Assembly: GCF_900115225.1 (NCBI RefSeq)
Contig: NZ_FOVR01000017.1
Coordinates: forward strand, 1-64,000
Direction: 5' to 3'
DNA length: 64,000 nt
Source: Cohaesibacter marisflavi
GTDB lineage: Bacteria > Pseudomonadota > Alphaproteobacteria > Rhizobiales > Cohaesibacteraceae
Below are positions 15,184 through 23,648 of the stretch, in pieces. The position numbers and the translations under genes are program-made. Position 1 is the stretch's first letter. The number at the start of each line of letters is the position of its first letter. The notes under the pieces were generated by a model, which saw only the letters and a program-made list of their open reading frames with translations, did no database searches and had not been told where the DNA came from.

Positions 15184-16728
15184 ATGAAACTCAGGTCATT
15201 GTTTAAAGGCGTGGCGACAGCTTTGCTTGCCGTTGCAGCATTGGCGACGCCTCTGTCGGCCAGTCACGCTGACGAGGGTGATAACACCCTCACTGTCGCG
15301 ACCATGTGGGAAGCCTTGCCGCTTTCCATGAAACCACGCAGAAGCCGCTTCTTTAATGAGAGCGAGATCCTTGACACACTGGTCAAACTCGACTTTGACA
15401 TGAAGCTCATTCCCGGTCTCGCCACGTCCTGGAAAAGAGAGACGCCAACCAGCTGGCATTTCACGCTTCGTGAAGGCGTCAAATTCCATGATGGCACCGC
15501 CTTCAACGCAGCCGCTGCAAAATACTCTCTGGAACGCGTGATTGCTCTTCTGCCTTACGCTTCGGATCTCTTGAATATCAAGGATATCAAAGCTGTATCA
15601 GATACAGAACTCGCAATCGAAACCAATGCTCCCTTTGCAGCTTTGCCTAACCAATTGACCGATGCAATCACGGTTATCTATGCCCGTGCGTCCTTCGATG
15701 AAAAGGGCGCGTTTGTTAAACCGGTCGGTACTGGTCCGTGGAAGTTTGTCGACTATAAGAAGCAGGACCGGACCGTGGTCGAACGGTTCGACGGCTATTG
15801 GGGTGACGCCCCGGCACTGGACAAGATCATCTATCGCTACATTCCAGATCACAATGCGCGTGCCCTTGCGTTGGAGACGGGCGAAGTGGATTTTGTCGTA
15901 CATCTGTTGCCATCCGATGTTCAAAGAATGGAAGCCGATAAAAATTTCAAGGTCTACAAGGCGCCCAGTGCAGGCCTTTATTATGGTGCCTTCAATGCAG
16001 GTGAGATGAGCCCGTTGAATGACAGCAAGGTCCGTCAGGCCCTGAACCTGCTTGTTGATCGTGATCTGTTGGTCAAGGGTGCTCTCGACAATATCGGCAA
16101 GCCTGCCTGGAAATTCTTCCCGGACGCATTTCCATGGTCTTCGGACAAGGTTTCCAGCTACAGATTTGACCCCGAGGCAGCTGCCACCCTGCTGACCGAA
16201 GCGGGCTATGATAAGGTTGATGGCGTTTGGTCCAAGAACGGGATGCCTCTTGAGTTGCGCATCGTCAGCTACTCCAGTCGTGCCGAAATGTCTGTGATTA
16301 CCGAGACGATGGCCGCTTTGCTGGCACAAAATGGCATCAAGTCCAAGATCGAAATGTTCACTTGGGCAGGCATGCTCGATAAGGTCAAGCAGGGCGCCTA
16401 TGATGTCTCAGTTGTCTTCTGGACGCCTGAAATGACTGGTCATCCGGATTTGCATCTGAAATCCCAATTCCACTCCAAAGCCGGCCTCAACTATCAGAAC
16501 TGGGCCAATCCGGAGTTCGATGCGCTGGTGGATAAAGGGCGCGGTCTGGACGTGGGACCTGAAGCCAAGGACGTCTATATCAAGGCGCAGCAAATCCTGC
16601 AGGACGATGCACCGATCATCCCTCTCGTGCACAAGATCTATGTGGCGGCCTCAAACAACCGAATTGAGGGCTATAAGGTCCACCCTTCGGGCTTCTTCTA
16701 CAATTTCAAAGCAGTCAGCAAGAAATAG
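15184..16728 (+). CDS. ABC transporter substrate-binding protein, family 5
   Basis: This 514-residue periplasmic receptor of the peptide/nickel class has a signal peptide with likely cleavage at SHA-DEG. Family 5 hallmarks are present: LIPGLATSWKRETPTSWHFTLREGVKFHDGTAF (in parts), the VGTGPWKFVDYKKQDRTVVERF region and ADSLLVDRD-like RQALNLLVDRDLLVKGAL. It starts 1 nt after the permease stop. No ATPase gene (DppD/DppF type) follows: a terminator lies 20 nt beyond the stop. The ATPase must be encoded elsewhere or shared with another importer. The ligand is not readable from the sequence. Confidence 0.92.
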   Translation: MKLRSLFKGVATALLAVAALATPLSASHADEGDNTLTVATMWEALPLSMKPRRSRFFNESEILDTLVKLDFDMKLIPGLATSWKRETPTSWHFTLREGVKFHDGTAFNAAAAKYSLERVIALLPYASDLLNIKDIKAVSDTELAIETNAPFAALPNQLTDAITVIYARASFDEKGAFVKPVGTGPWKFVDYKKQDRTVVERFDGYWGDAPALDKIIYRYIPDHNARALALETGEVDFVVHLLPSDVQRMEADKNFKVYKAPSAGLYYGAFNAGEMSPLNDSKVRQALNLLVDRDLLVKGALDNIGKPAWKFFPDAFPWSSDKVSSYRFDPEAAATLLTEAGYDKVDGVWSKNGMPLELRIVSYSSRAEMSVITETMAALLAQNGIKSKIEMFTWAGMLDKVKQGAYDVSVVFWTPEMTGHPDLHLKSQFHSKAGLNYQNWANPEFDALVDKGRGLDVGPEAKDVYIKAQQILQDDAPIIPLVHKIYVAASNNRIEGYKVHPSGFFYNFKAVSKK

Positions 16729-16746
16729 CGAAACAAGCATAAGTTT

Positions 16747-16780
16747 GGCACACGGGCATTTTGTTCGTGTGCCAGTTTTT
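16747..16780 (+). terminator. Rho-independent terminator of the ABC importer operon
   Basis: GGCACACG (16747-16754) pairs perfectly with CGTGTGCC (16766-16773), followed by AGTTTTT. It lies about 20 nt beyond the binding-protein stop and closes the operon, which confirms that no ATPase gene belongs to it. Confidence 0.88.
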
Positions 16781-17325
16781 CTAACGCCGAAAATGGCCGG
16801 TAAGAGTTGTGTCTGATATATCCTGGCCTATCAGTCGTGGCCAGATGGCTCCATTGGCAAGTGCCCCTTGCACTCTGGCGGCATCTCGTCGAGGGTGGCC
16901 GAGAAGGCGATGCCCTGTCATTTCTTTTGTCATCAGTTGACCATAAGAATGGCGCGAAGAACTTGTATTTCAAACGGGCCGGTGTTCCACCTTCTGATCG
17001 CAGTATTTGAGTCTAAACAGCTCACCGAAGGTCTTCTCTCAGCGATATGCAAGCACATTCCCACTCTTATTTGAGTGCACAAATGGGCTTAAGGGAAAGT
17101 TCGGATCTTTAAACTTTCAAAGCTGATCAAATAGCTGAATATACAGATTATTTTTGATCGCTCATTTTCTGCTCATCGCACAGTGCGGCCAAAATTCATT
17201 CTATCTATGACTGAAGCAAAAAACAATTTTGTTGACATAATCATGGGCTTAGCCAATATTTACCTAAATATTTTTGAGTAAAAATGAACGCTGCAGCTCA
17301 AATCCACTCAAAGGAAGACATCTGA
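16781..17325. other. Intergenic region upstream of the GntR gene
   Basis: There is no supportable gene in about 545 bp; short frames on both strands lack ribosome sites. The right part carries a good promoter (17232-17260), a CACTC-TTATTT-GAGTG inverted repeat (17062-17077) and further TGAGT/ACTCA half-sites near 17273 and 17307. The left part (16800-17010) shows no signal I recognise. Confidence 0.5.
17232..17260 (+). promoter_or_regulatory. Sigma-70-type promoter of the GntR gene
   Basis: A perfect -35 box TTGACA (17232-17237) is separated by 17 bp from AATATT (17255-17260). It lies about 65 bp upstream of the GntR start codon. Half-sites of TGAGT/ACTCA type follow just downstream, where a repressor could act. 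Confidence 0.65.
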
Positions 17326-18138
17326 ATGAAAGCCTCCAAGACCGGAATGCCCAAAAGGCGCAACGCTCGTAAGTCCGACCTCACGCGGTTCATCAACACA
17401 TCGCTGGTGGATCTGGTCGCCAAACAGATCCGCTCAATGATTTTTGCCGGAGATTATCTGCCAGGAGAGAAGCTGGTTGTGAGGGAATTGTCGGAAGTGC
17501 TGGGTGTCAGCCATACGCCAGTCAAGGACGCGCTGAACCGTCTGGTCGCTGAAGAACTGGTCGAGGCAATTCCCAACAAGAGCATGGTGGTCAAGAGCTT
17601 CACCAACAACGAACTGGTCGAACGCTTGGGGGTGCGGCTGATGTGCGAGCTTTTTTATGCCGGAGAGATCATTCGCTCGGCCAAAGAGGACGACACATTG
17701 GTGTCTGATCTGGAAGCCTGTCTGACTGCCATGGAGGAGGCAATCTGCGACGATAGCAACATTGACTATGAAGCTTGGGTGTCGAACGAAACCCGCTTTC
17801 ACCGCCGATACATGACCGCAGCAAAGAACCAGACTCTGGTGAGCGTCTATAATGGCCTCAACACCAACGAATTCACTTTCTTTGCGTATCTGCACAATGA
17901 ACACAAGCCGCTGAAGCGGCCCATTTTCGAGAATAATCTGGTTGAACATCGAGCGATCATTGATGCCCTCAAGGCACTCGATCAAGCCAGATTTGTCAGA
18001 GCCATCGCATGGCATGTGTTGCACGCCTGCGAAGACTACAATGTCGATGAGGAGGCTCAACTTCGCATCGAACAAATCAAGAGGTTGGCAGAGTGCCACC
18101 TCGACGGATTGGGAGAACCGTCTCAAAAAATCTCCTGA
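17326..18138 (+). CDS. GntR-family regulator, FCD type
   Basis: This 270-residue transcription factor probably controls the TRAP/sugar genes downstream. The N-terminal winged helix covers roughly residues 25-90 (VAKQIRSMIFAGDYLPGEKLVVRELSEVLGVSHTPVKDALNRL). A helical FCD ligand-binding domain follows, with the metal- or acid-binding pattern seen in FHRRYMTAAKNQTL and HRAIIDALKALDQ. AAGGA lies 10 nt before the ATG. The gene stands 105 bp ahead of the TRAP binding-protein gene in the same direction. The inducer is likely a sugar acid or a phosphorylated sugar, by analogy with the family. Confidence 0.88.
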   Translation: MKASKTGMPKRRNARKSDLTRFINTSLVDLVAKQIRSMIFAGDYLPGEKLVVRELSEVLGVSHTPVKDALNRLVAEELVEAIPNKSMVVKSFTNNELVERLGVRLMCELFYAGEIIRSAKEDDTLVSDLEACLTAMEEAICDDSNIDYEAWVSNETRFHRRYMTAAKNQTLVSVYNGLNTNEFTFFAYLHNEHKPLKRPIFENNLVEHRAIIDALKALDQARFVRAIAWHVLHACEDYNVDEEAQLRIEQIKRLAECHLDGLGEPSQKIS

Positions 18139-18243
18139 CTTTCTGCCCTGGATACGTCTCGACTGAGCCTGTTCCGTGCTTGCATGGTCAGGACCCCGCC
18201 TCGTACCCGAGACAGATTTGCGTTTAACCCTATGGAGGAAATC

Positions 18244-19239
18244 ATGAAAAAAACAAATTGGGTGCTGACGTTGCTGGCCGGTGCTGCTTTCGCGGCAGTA
18301 GGAGGAATGATGGCTAGCACATCCGCTCTGGCAGCAGACCAGATCGTTCTACGTCTGGCTCATATCAACGCAAATACTGATCCGAAACAAAAAGATGCCG
18401 AGAAGTTCAAGGAACTTGTCGAGCAAAAGACCAATGGCCAGGTCAAGGTTGAAATCTATGGTGCTGGCGTGCTTGGCAATGTGCGCGAGATCATCGAAGG
18501 CTTGCAGTTGGGCACCAATGAAGTCGTTATTGAAGGCTTCGGTACACTGCCATCTTACACCGACCTTTCCTTGCTTGATCTTGTCCCCTTCATGTTCCGT
18601 GATCGGGCCCATTTTGATAAGGTCTGGGAAGGTGAAATTGGTGCGGATCTGCTCAAGGAAGCTGGTGATCAGGCTGGCATGAAGCTGTTTGGCCCGTCCT
18701 ATCGCGGCGTTCGCGTGACCACGTCAACGAAGAAATTTACCGATGTAGAAGGCGTCAAGGGTCTCAAGATCCGCGTGCCGGCTGATGATATGAGCGTCAA
18801 GACATGGCAGGCTCTGGGGGCGACGCCAACCCCGATGGCCATGACAGAAGTGCTCACCGGTATTCAGCAGGGTACCGTGGAAGCACAGGAAAACCCTCCA
18901 ATCCTTTCATACAATTTCGGTCTTGCTGACATCTGCAAATTCCTCATCAAAACGGACCATCGCTGGAGCGCAGACGTCTTCATGATGGACCAAAACTATT
19001 TTAACAGCCTGCCTGAAGATGTTCAGACTGCCATTGTGGAAGCCGGTAATGAGGCTGGCCACTACACCAGTGGTCTGATCACGGACAATGAAGACGGCTA
19101 TCTGCAGAAATGGAAAGATGCAGGCGCAGAAATCGTCAAGCCTGAACTTGACGGCTTCCGGGAAGCAACAAAGGATGTCGTCAAGGACAACTTCCCACAA
19201 TTGACGGAATGGGTCGAGAAGATCAAAGCCGTCCAATAA
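18244..19239 (+). CDS. dctP: TRAP transporter substrate-binding protein DctP
   Basis: This periplasmic receptor has 331 residues after choice of the start at 18244, where GGAGGA lies 5-8 nt upstream. A signal peptide ends near ALA-ADQ. The family signature is clear: VKGLKIRVPADDMSVKTWQALGA, with the Arg that clamps the ligand carboxylate, then TPMAMTEVLTGIQQGTVEAQENPP. It therefore binds an organic acid or a sugar-related acid. It is the first gene of a TRAP set (P, Q, M) followed by an aldolase and a kinase, under a GntR regulator. Confidence 0.93.
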   Translation: MKKTNWVLTLLAGAAFAAVGGMMASTSALAADQIVLRLAHINANTDPKQKDAEKFKELVEQKTNGQVKVEIYGAGVLGNVREIIEGLQLGTNEVVIEGFGTLPSYTDLSLLDLVPFMFRDRAHFDKVWEGEIGADLLKEAGDQAGMKLFGPSYRGVRVTTSTKKFTDVEGVKGLKIRVPADDMSVKTWQALGATPTPMAMTEVLTGIQQGTVEAQENPPILSYNFGLADICKFLIKTDHRWSADVFMMDQNYFNSLPEDVQTAIVEAGNEAGHYTSGLITDNEDGYLQKWKDAGAEIVKPELDGFREATKDVVKDNFPQLTEWVEKIKAVQ

Positions 19240-19369
19240 TCAGCACTCGCTAGAGCCAAATGAATGACCAACGGGTGTCAGAGTTCCAAGCTGACACCCG
19301 ACGGGTCAGTCATGCCCAGCCTACCCCACTGCAGGGCGGCCCATGCCGCCAAGACCTGCGGAGAAAACC

Positions 19370-19876
19370 ATGCGTATTTTAGAGTGGGTCTGTGGTGCGA
19401 TCGAGAAAATCATCAATTTCATCATCATCGTGTGTCTCATGATGATGACCGTTGTGATCTTCTATCAGGTCGTACTGCGCTACGTCTTCAACAGCTCCAA
19501 CATCTGGGCGGAAGAATTCGCCCGCTATGCCTTCATTTGGGTCGTCCTGCTAGGAGCGGCCAGTGCGCTCAGGCGCTTTCAGCACATCAGGATCGATTTC
19601 GTGGTCAACATGTTGCCAGAGCGAGGCCAGAAGCTGATCGGCTTCATCAACTATGTTCTGATTGTCGGTTTCCTCTTGACGCTGATCAAATATGGCATTG
19701 CCATTTCAATGAAAACCACGCACCAGATTTCAGCCGGACTGCATATTCCAATGTCCTTCATGTATCTGAGTATTCCGATTGGAGCAGCGCTGATGCTGCT
19801 GTTTACGATCCAGATCATTCTGAGAGATTACTTGCTGCCTTCTGATGCCAATTCACCAGCTCTGGAGAGGGAATAG
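19370..19876 (+). CDS. dctQ: TRAP transporter small permease DctQ
   Basis: This four-helix inner-membrane subunit has 168 residues. The hallmark QVVLRYVFNSSNIWAEEFARYAF of the DctQ family lies near residues 35-60. The start at 19370 (MRILEWVCGA) is preceded by GGAGAAAA; the longer reading has no ribosome site. It is followed after 2 nt by the large permease gene, so the two are coupled. A larger plus-strand frame (19264-19845) overlaps it in another register and is a shadow. Confidence 0.9.
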   Translation: MRILEWVCGAIEKIINFIIIVCLMMMTVVIFYQVVLRYVFNSSNIWAEEFARYAFIWVVLLGAASALRRFQHIRIDFVVNMLPERGQKLIGFINYVLIVGFLLTLIKYGIAISMKTTHQISAGLHIPMSFMYLSIPIGAALMLLFTIQIILRDYLLPSDANSPALERE

Positions 19877-19878
19877 CC

Positions 19879-21156
19879 ATGGGTATCGGAACCGTTCTTC
19901 TCGTTGGCCTGATTGTGCTTGTGCTGATGGGCATGCCCGTCGCCTTTGCAATCGGTGTTGCATCTATGGCTTCCATTCTCGTGGGGAACTATAATCTGAT
20001 CGTTGTTCCCCAGAAGATCCTCGCAGGCATGGACTCCTTTCCCATGCTGGCAATCCCCTTCTTTGTGCTCGCTGGCAACCTGATGACGGGAGGTGGCATT
20101 ACTGACCGTATTCTGAGTTTCACCAAGGCGACGATGGGATGGATGCGCGGCAGTCTGGGCATCGTCACGGTTATCGCCTCTGCGATTTTCGCAGCCATTT
20201 CCGGCTCAGGCACGGCAACGGTAACAGCCATCGGTGGCATCACCATTCCTGCCATGAAAAAGGAAGGCTACCCGCCTGAATTATCTGCGGCCATTGCTGC
20301 CAGTGCTTCCACCGTCGGCCCTCTTATCCCACCGAGCATCATTCTGATCGTTTATGGCAACTCGGTGCAGACATCCATTCGCGAGCTGTTCATGGCGGCA
20401 GTCATTCCTGGCGTCATGCTTGTTCTGGGGTTTCTGGGCTACACCTATTACAAGGCCCGCAGTCTTAATCTGCCTGTCGGCAAAAAATTGGACCATAAGG
20501 AAGTCTGCCGTGAAACGAAACGCAGCTTCTGGGCTCTGTTGATGCCGATTATCATTCTGGGTGGTATCTTTGGTGGTGTTTTTACCCCCACAGAAGCGGC
20601 GGCCGTCTCTGCGGTCTATGCCTTCATCATCGGCATCTTCGTCTATCGAAATCTGACGCTGAAGAGCATCAACCGGATCTTTTATGATAGCTGTATTGTT
20701 TCAACGATCATGCTGTTTCTGGTTGGTTGTTCCAAGACTTCCAGTTGGGTCCTGGCCATGGGACGTGTTCCTGAAGCCATCGCATCCAATCTGCTTTCGG
20801 TGACCGACCAGCCCGTTTTGCTGCTACTGCTGCTCAACGTTTTCCTCCTGATTGTCGGCATGTTCATGGAAGCAAACGTGGCTGTTGTGATCTTCACTCC
20901 CATCCTGCTGCCCATTGCCATGGCCTGTGGCCTCAGCGTCGTCCAGTTTGGTGTCGTGATGTGCTTCAACCTTTGCCTTGGATTAATCACCCCGCCGGTT
21001 GGTCTATGCGCATTGCTTGGGAACAATATCGCTGAAGGGAGGCTGGAGCTTACCTTACGCTACTGTGCCAGCCTGTTCCTCGTCGGCGCCGTCATTCTGA
21101 TGTGCACGACCTATATACCAGCCATGACCACCTGGCTGCCGAGCATTTTGAAATAA
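19879..21156 (+). CDS. dctM: TRAP transporter large permease DctM
   Basis: This is the ion-coupled permease of 425 residues with about twelve hydrophobic segments. Family marks include AIPFFVLAGNLMTGGGITDRI, AAISGSGTATVTAIGGITIPAMKKEGYP, STVGPLIPPSIILIVYG and FGGVFTPTEAAAVSAVYAF. It works with DctP and DctQ in sodium-driven uptake. It starts 2 nt after the dctQ stop. The class II aldolase gene begins about 90 bp further on. Confidence 0.95.
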   Translation: MGIGTVLLVGLIVLVLMGMPVAFAIGVASMASILVGNYNLIVVPQKILAGMDSFPMLAIPFFVLAGNLMTGGGITDRILSFTKATMGWMRGSLGIVTVIASAIFAAISGSGTATVTAIGGITIPAMKKEGYPPELSAAIAASASTVGPLIPPSIILIVYGNSVQTSIRELFMAAVIPGVMLVLGFLGYTYYKARSLNLPVGKKLDHKEVCRETKRSFWALLMPIIILGGIFGGVFTPTEAAAVSAVYAFIIGIFVYRNLTLKSINRIFYDSCIVSTIMLFLVGCSKTSSWVLAMGRVPEAIASNLLSVTDQPVLLLLLLNVFLLIVGMFMEANVAVVIFTPILLPIAMACGLSVVQFGVVMCFNLCLGLITPPVGLCALLGNNIAEGRLELTLRYCASLFLVGAVILMCTTYIPAMTTWLPSILK

Positions 21157-21248
21157 ACAAGATATTGGACAACCGCCCAGCCGTCGGAACCACGCGCGAA
21201 CCAATGGAAATCGCGCGCCGACAGCTGACGGGCGTCAAGGAATCCAAA

Positions 21249-21869
21249 ATGGAAGCGTCTAAAACTCTGTCTGACTTCATCGCCCTGTGCCACAAGATAT
21301 ATGCCCACGATTTCGTGCCCGGATCAGGAGGCAATGCGAGTATTCGCCTTGGTGACAGGATCGTCATAACGCCCTCGGGGATCAGTCTTGGCAAACTTGA
21401 AGAAACGGACCTTGTGTCCATCGCCATGGATGGCTCGGTCATCGGCAAAGGGAAACCTTCAAAAGAGTGGCGAATGCACATGAATTGTTATGAACGTGCC
21501 GATGTCAATGCGGTCATTCATGTTCATAGCCCTTACGCTGTCGCCATTGCTTGCCTGAAGGAGCTCGACACCACCTGCGCTATGCCGGTCTATACGCCGG
21601 GCTATTCGGTGCGCGTGGGTGCGCTGCCCGTCGTGCCCTATTATCGTGCAGGTTCGACCGAGCTCGCCGACAGTATCATCGCCATCATGGCGCATCGCAA
21701 TTCACTTCTGTTAGAAAATCATGGTCTGCTCACCGTCGGTGTAACCATGGATCAGGCCTTTAATCTGGTGGAGGAAGTCGAGGAGAACGCTCACTTGCAC
21801 TTTACTCTAGGCGGGGCGGGTAAACCCCTGACCAGAGAACAGCAGGAAGATTTGACCGGCAAATACTGA
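21249..21869 (+). CDS. Class II aldolase (fuculose-phosphate aldolase-like)
   Basis: This zinc-dependent aldolase or epimerase of the AraD/FucA family has 206 residues. GSGGNASIRLGDRIVITPSG supplies the phosphate/substrate loop, VIHVHSPYAVAIA the first metal His pair and LENHGLLTVG the third His. The start at 21249 (MEASKTLSD) follows AAGGA by 8 nt; a longer reading into the permease gene is rejected. With the kinase just downstream it should cleave a ketose 1-phosphate or sugar-acid phosphate to a triose or two-carbon aldehyde. The exact sugar cannot be given. Confidence 0.87.
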   Translation: MEASKTLSDFIALCHKIYAHDFVPGSGGNASIRLGDRIVITPSGISLGKLEETDLVSIAMDGSVIGKGKPSKEWRMHMNCYERADVNAVIHVHSPYAVAIACLKELDTTCAMPVYTPGYSVRVGALPVVPYYRAGSTELADSIIAIMAHRNSLLLENHGLLTVGVTMDQAFNLVEEVEENAHLHFTLGGAGKPLTREQQEDLTGKY

Positions 21870-21908
21870 TCATCTGTGACAACCAAAACAACAGGAAAGA
21901 AAAATAAG

Positions 21909-23459
21909 ATGGTCACGCAAATGAACCGCCCCATTGTGCTCGGTATCGATATTGGAACCACCGGAACCAAATGTAGCTTCTATGATTTGGAATGCAATCT
22001 CGTTGCAAGTGAATATCAGGAATATCCAATGATCCATCCCCGCGAGGGATGGGTTGAAGAAGACCCGAATGTCTGGTGGGCCAGCGTCGTCCGCAATGTC
22101 AAACTCTGCATCGATCGCGGGGATGTCGATCCTATTGAAGTGGCTGGTATTGGCGTCAGTTGCACCAATTCCTTTATTCCTCTCGACCGGGAAGGCAACA
22201 ATCTTTACAACGCGATCCTTCAGCTTGATCAGCGCTCGGCAAGCGAAGTGAAATGGCTTGAAGACACCATCGGCCGGGACCGAATCTACGAAATTACCGG
22301 CAACCGCATTGCCAGGGGTACATTCGCCCTTCCAACCCTGCTTTGGTATCTCAAGAACCGCCCAGACATCATTGAGAAGACGCACAAATTTGTCGTTCCC
22401 AGCGGCTTTATCATCAATAAACTGACCGGAGAATTCTCTATTAACACCTCTCGGATGGGGTTCACTCTTCTTTCCAACATTCGCACCGGTGAGTGGGACG
22501 AAGGGCTGGCTAGAGATACAGGTGTTCCAATCGATAAACTGCCCAAGCCCTACAATGCTTCGGACATTGTGGGGCATGTTACGTCGTGGGCTGCGGCGCA
22601 ATGTGGGCTGAGAGAAGGCACGCCTGTTATCGCCGGCTCCATGGACACTGTATCGGCGGCAATCGGTGCAGGAGCGATCCTCCCCGGGGATACCTTCCTT
22701 GCCATAGGTACTTGTGGACGGGCCTGCTTTACCAGTGAAACCCCGCTTTTTGACGATCGATTGATGAATTGCCGACATGCTGTCGAAGGCCAGTGGTTGA
22801 GCGTGGAAGCAACCAACGCAGCGGGCGCATCGCTAAGATGGTTTCGCGACCAGTTCGGGGAGGCTCTTGAAAAGCGCTGTCATGAGGAAGGTTGTTCCAT
22901 CTATGAGATGCTGGACAAGGTGGCCGAGGAAGCAGATGCCGGGTCCAATGGTGTTATCTATCTCCCCTACCTATCGGGCGAACGATGCCCGATCTGGGAT
23001 CCCAATGCCCGCGGCGTCATGTTTGGCCTTAGCTTTGGCACAAGCTATGGAGACATGGTCCGCGCGATTATGGAAGGTGTGGCCTATTCCATTCGTCAGG
23101 GCATGAAGATTGTTCTCAAGCATAATGACAAACCCAAGACCCTGTCGCTTGGCGGCGGTATTGCCAACAGTCGCATCTGGTGTCAGATTTTTGCGGACAT
23201 CCTCAATGAGCCGATTGTCCGATTGCGAGTTAGTGAGACCGAGACGCTGGGGGCTGCCATTCTGGCAGCAAAGGGAGTGGGTTTGATTGACACTCTGGAC
23301 AAGATGACCGGATACACAACCCAGAACTGTGAAGTCGTCCAGCCGAACAACGAAGCCTCCAGCATTTATGACGACTATTTTGTCCTTTATGAAAAGCTCT
23401 ATGACGATCTGAAGGACAATTTCGTTGCAGCACAAACAATAAAAGACCAACACGGCTAG
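21909..23459 (+). CDS. FGGY-family carbohydrate kinase
   Basis: This ATP-dependent sugar or polyol kinase has 516 residues. The N-terminal phosphate-1 loop reads VLGIDIGTTGTKCSFYD, and the C-terminal ATP site is LSLGGGIANSRIWCQIFADIL followed by ETLGAAILAA. The closest known groups by pattern are xylulokinase/ribulokinase-like members. The start at 21909 (MVTQMNRP) follows AGGA; an upstream GTG has no ribosome site. It ends the GntR-TRAP-aldolase operon, so import, phosphorylation and aldol cleavage of one sugar are encoded together. Confidence 0.9.
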   Translation: MVTQMNRPIVLGIDIGTTGTKCSFYDLECNLVASEYQEYPMIHPREGWVEEDPNVWWASVVRNVKLCIDRGDVDPIEVAGIGVSCTNSFIPLDREGNNLYNAILQLDQRSASEVKWLEDTIGRDRIYEITGNRIARGTFALPTLLWYLKNRPDIIEKTHKFVVPSGFIINKLTGEFSINTSRMGFTLLSNIRTGEWDEGLARDTGVPIDKLPKPYNASDIVGHVTSWAAAQCGLREGTPVIAGSMDTVSAAIGAGAILPGDTFLAIGTCGRACFTSETPLFDDRLMNCRHAVEGQWLSVEATNAAGASLRWFRDQFGEALEKRCHEEGCSIYEMLDKVAEEADAGSNGVIYLPYLSGERCPIWDPNARGVMFGLSFGTSYGDMVRAIMEGVAYSIRQGMKIVLKHNDKPKTLSLGGGIANSRIWCQIFADILNEPIVRLRVSETETLGAAILAAKGVGLIDTLDKMTGYTTQNCEVVQPNNEASSIYDDYFVLYEKLYDDLKDNFVAAQTIKDQHG

Positions 23460-23485
23460 AAGTTCTTGGTTCCAAGACGGTTCGA

Positions 23486-23521
23486 AGGGGGGCGGCTTTG
23501 TGAAAAAGAGCCGTCTCCCCT
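23486..23521 (+). terminator. Hairpin after the kinase operon
   Basis: AGGGG-GG-CGGCT (23486-23497) pairs with AGCCG-T-CTCCCCT (23509-23521) with a minor internal mismatch. It lies about 27 nt after the kinase stop. A T-run is absent, so termination is likely but not certain. Confidence 0.45.
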
Positions 23522-23648
23522 GTACTACCCGGTGGCTTGCTACCCTTATCCTTTGGACGGTTTTCTTTTCAAAGACAGTCTGCTTCGAACGGCATCAAGG
23601 CTATTGGCTTCTTGATGCCAAGCTCACTGTGTTTGACAGCTTCAGTCC

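Noticed and set aside
19264-19845. 193-codon plus-strand frame over dctQ
   Set aside because: Different register of a clear DctQ gene; Cys- and His-rich nonsense composition.
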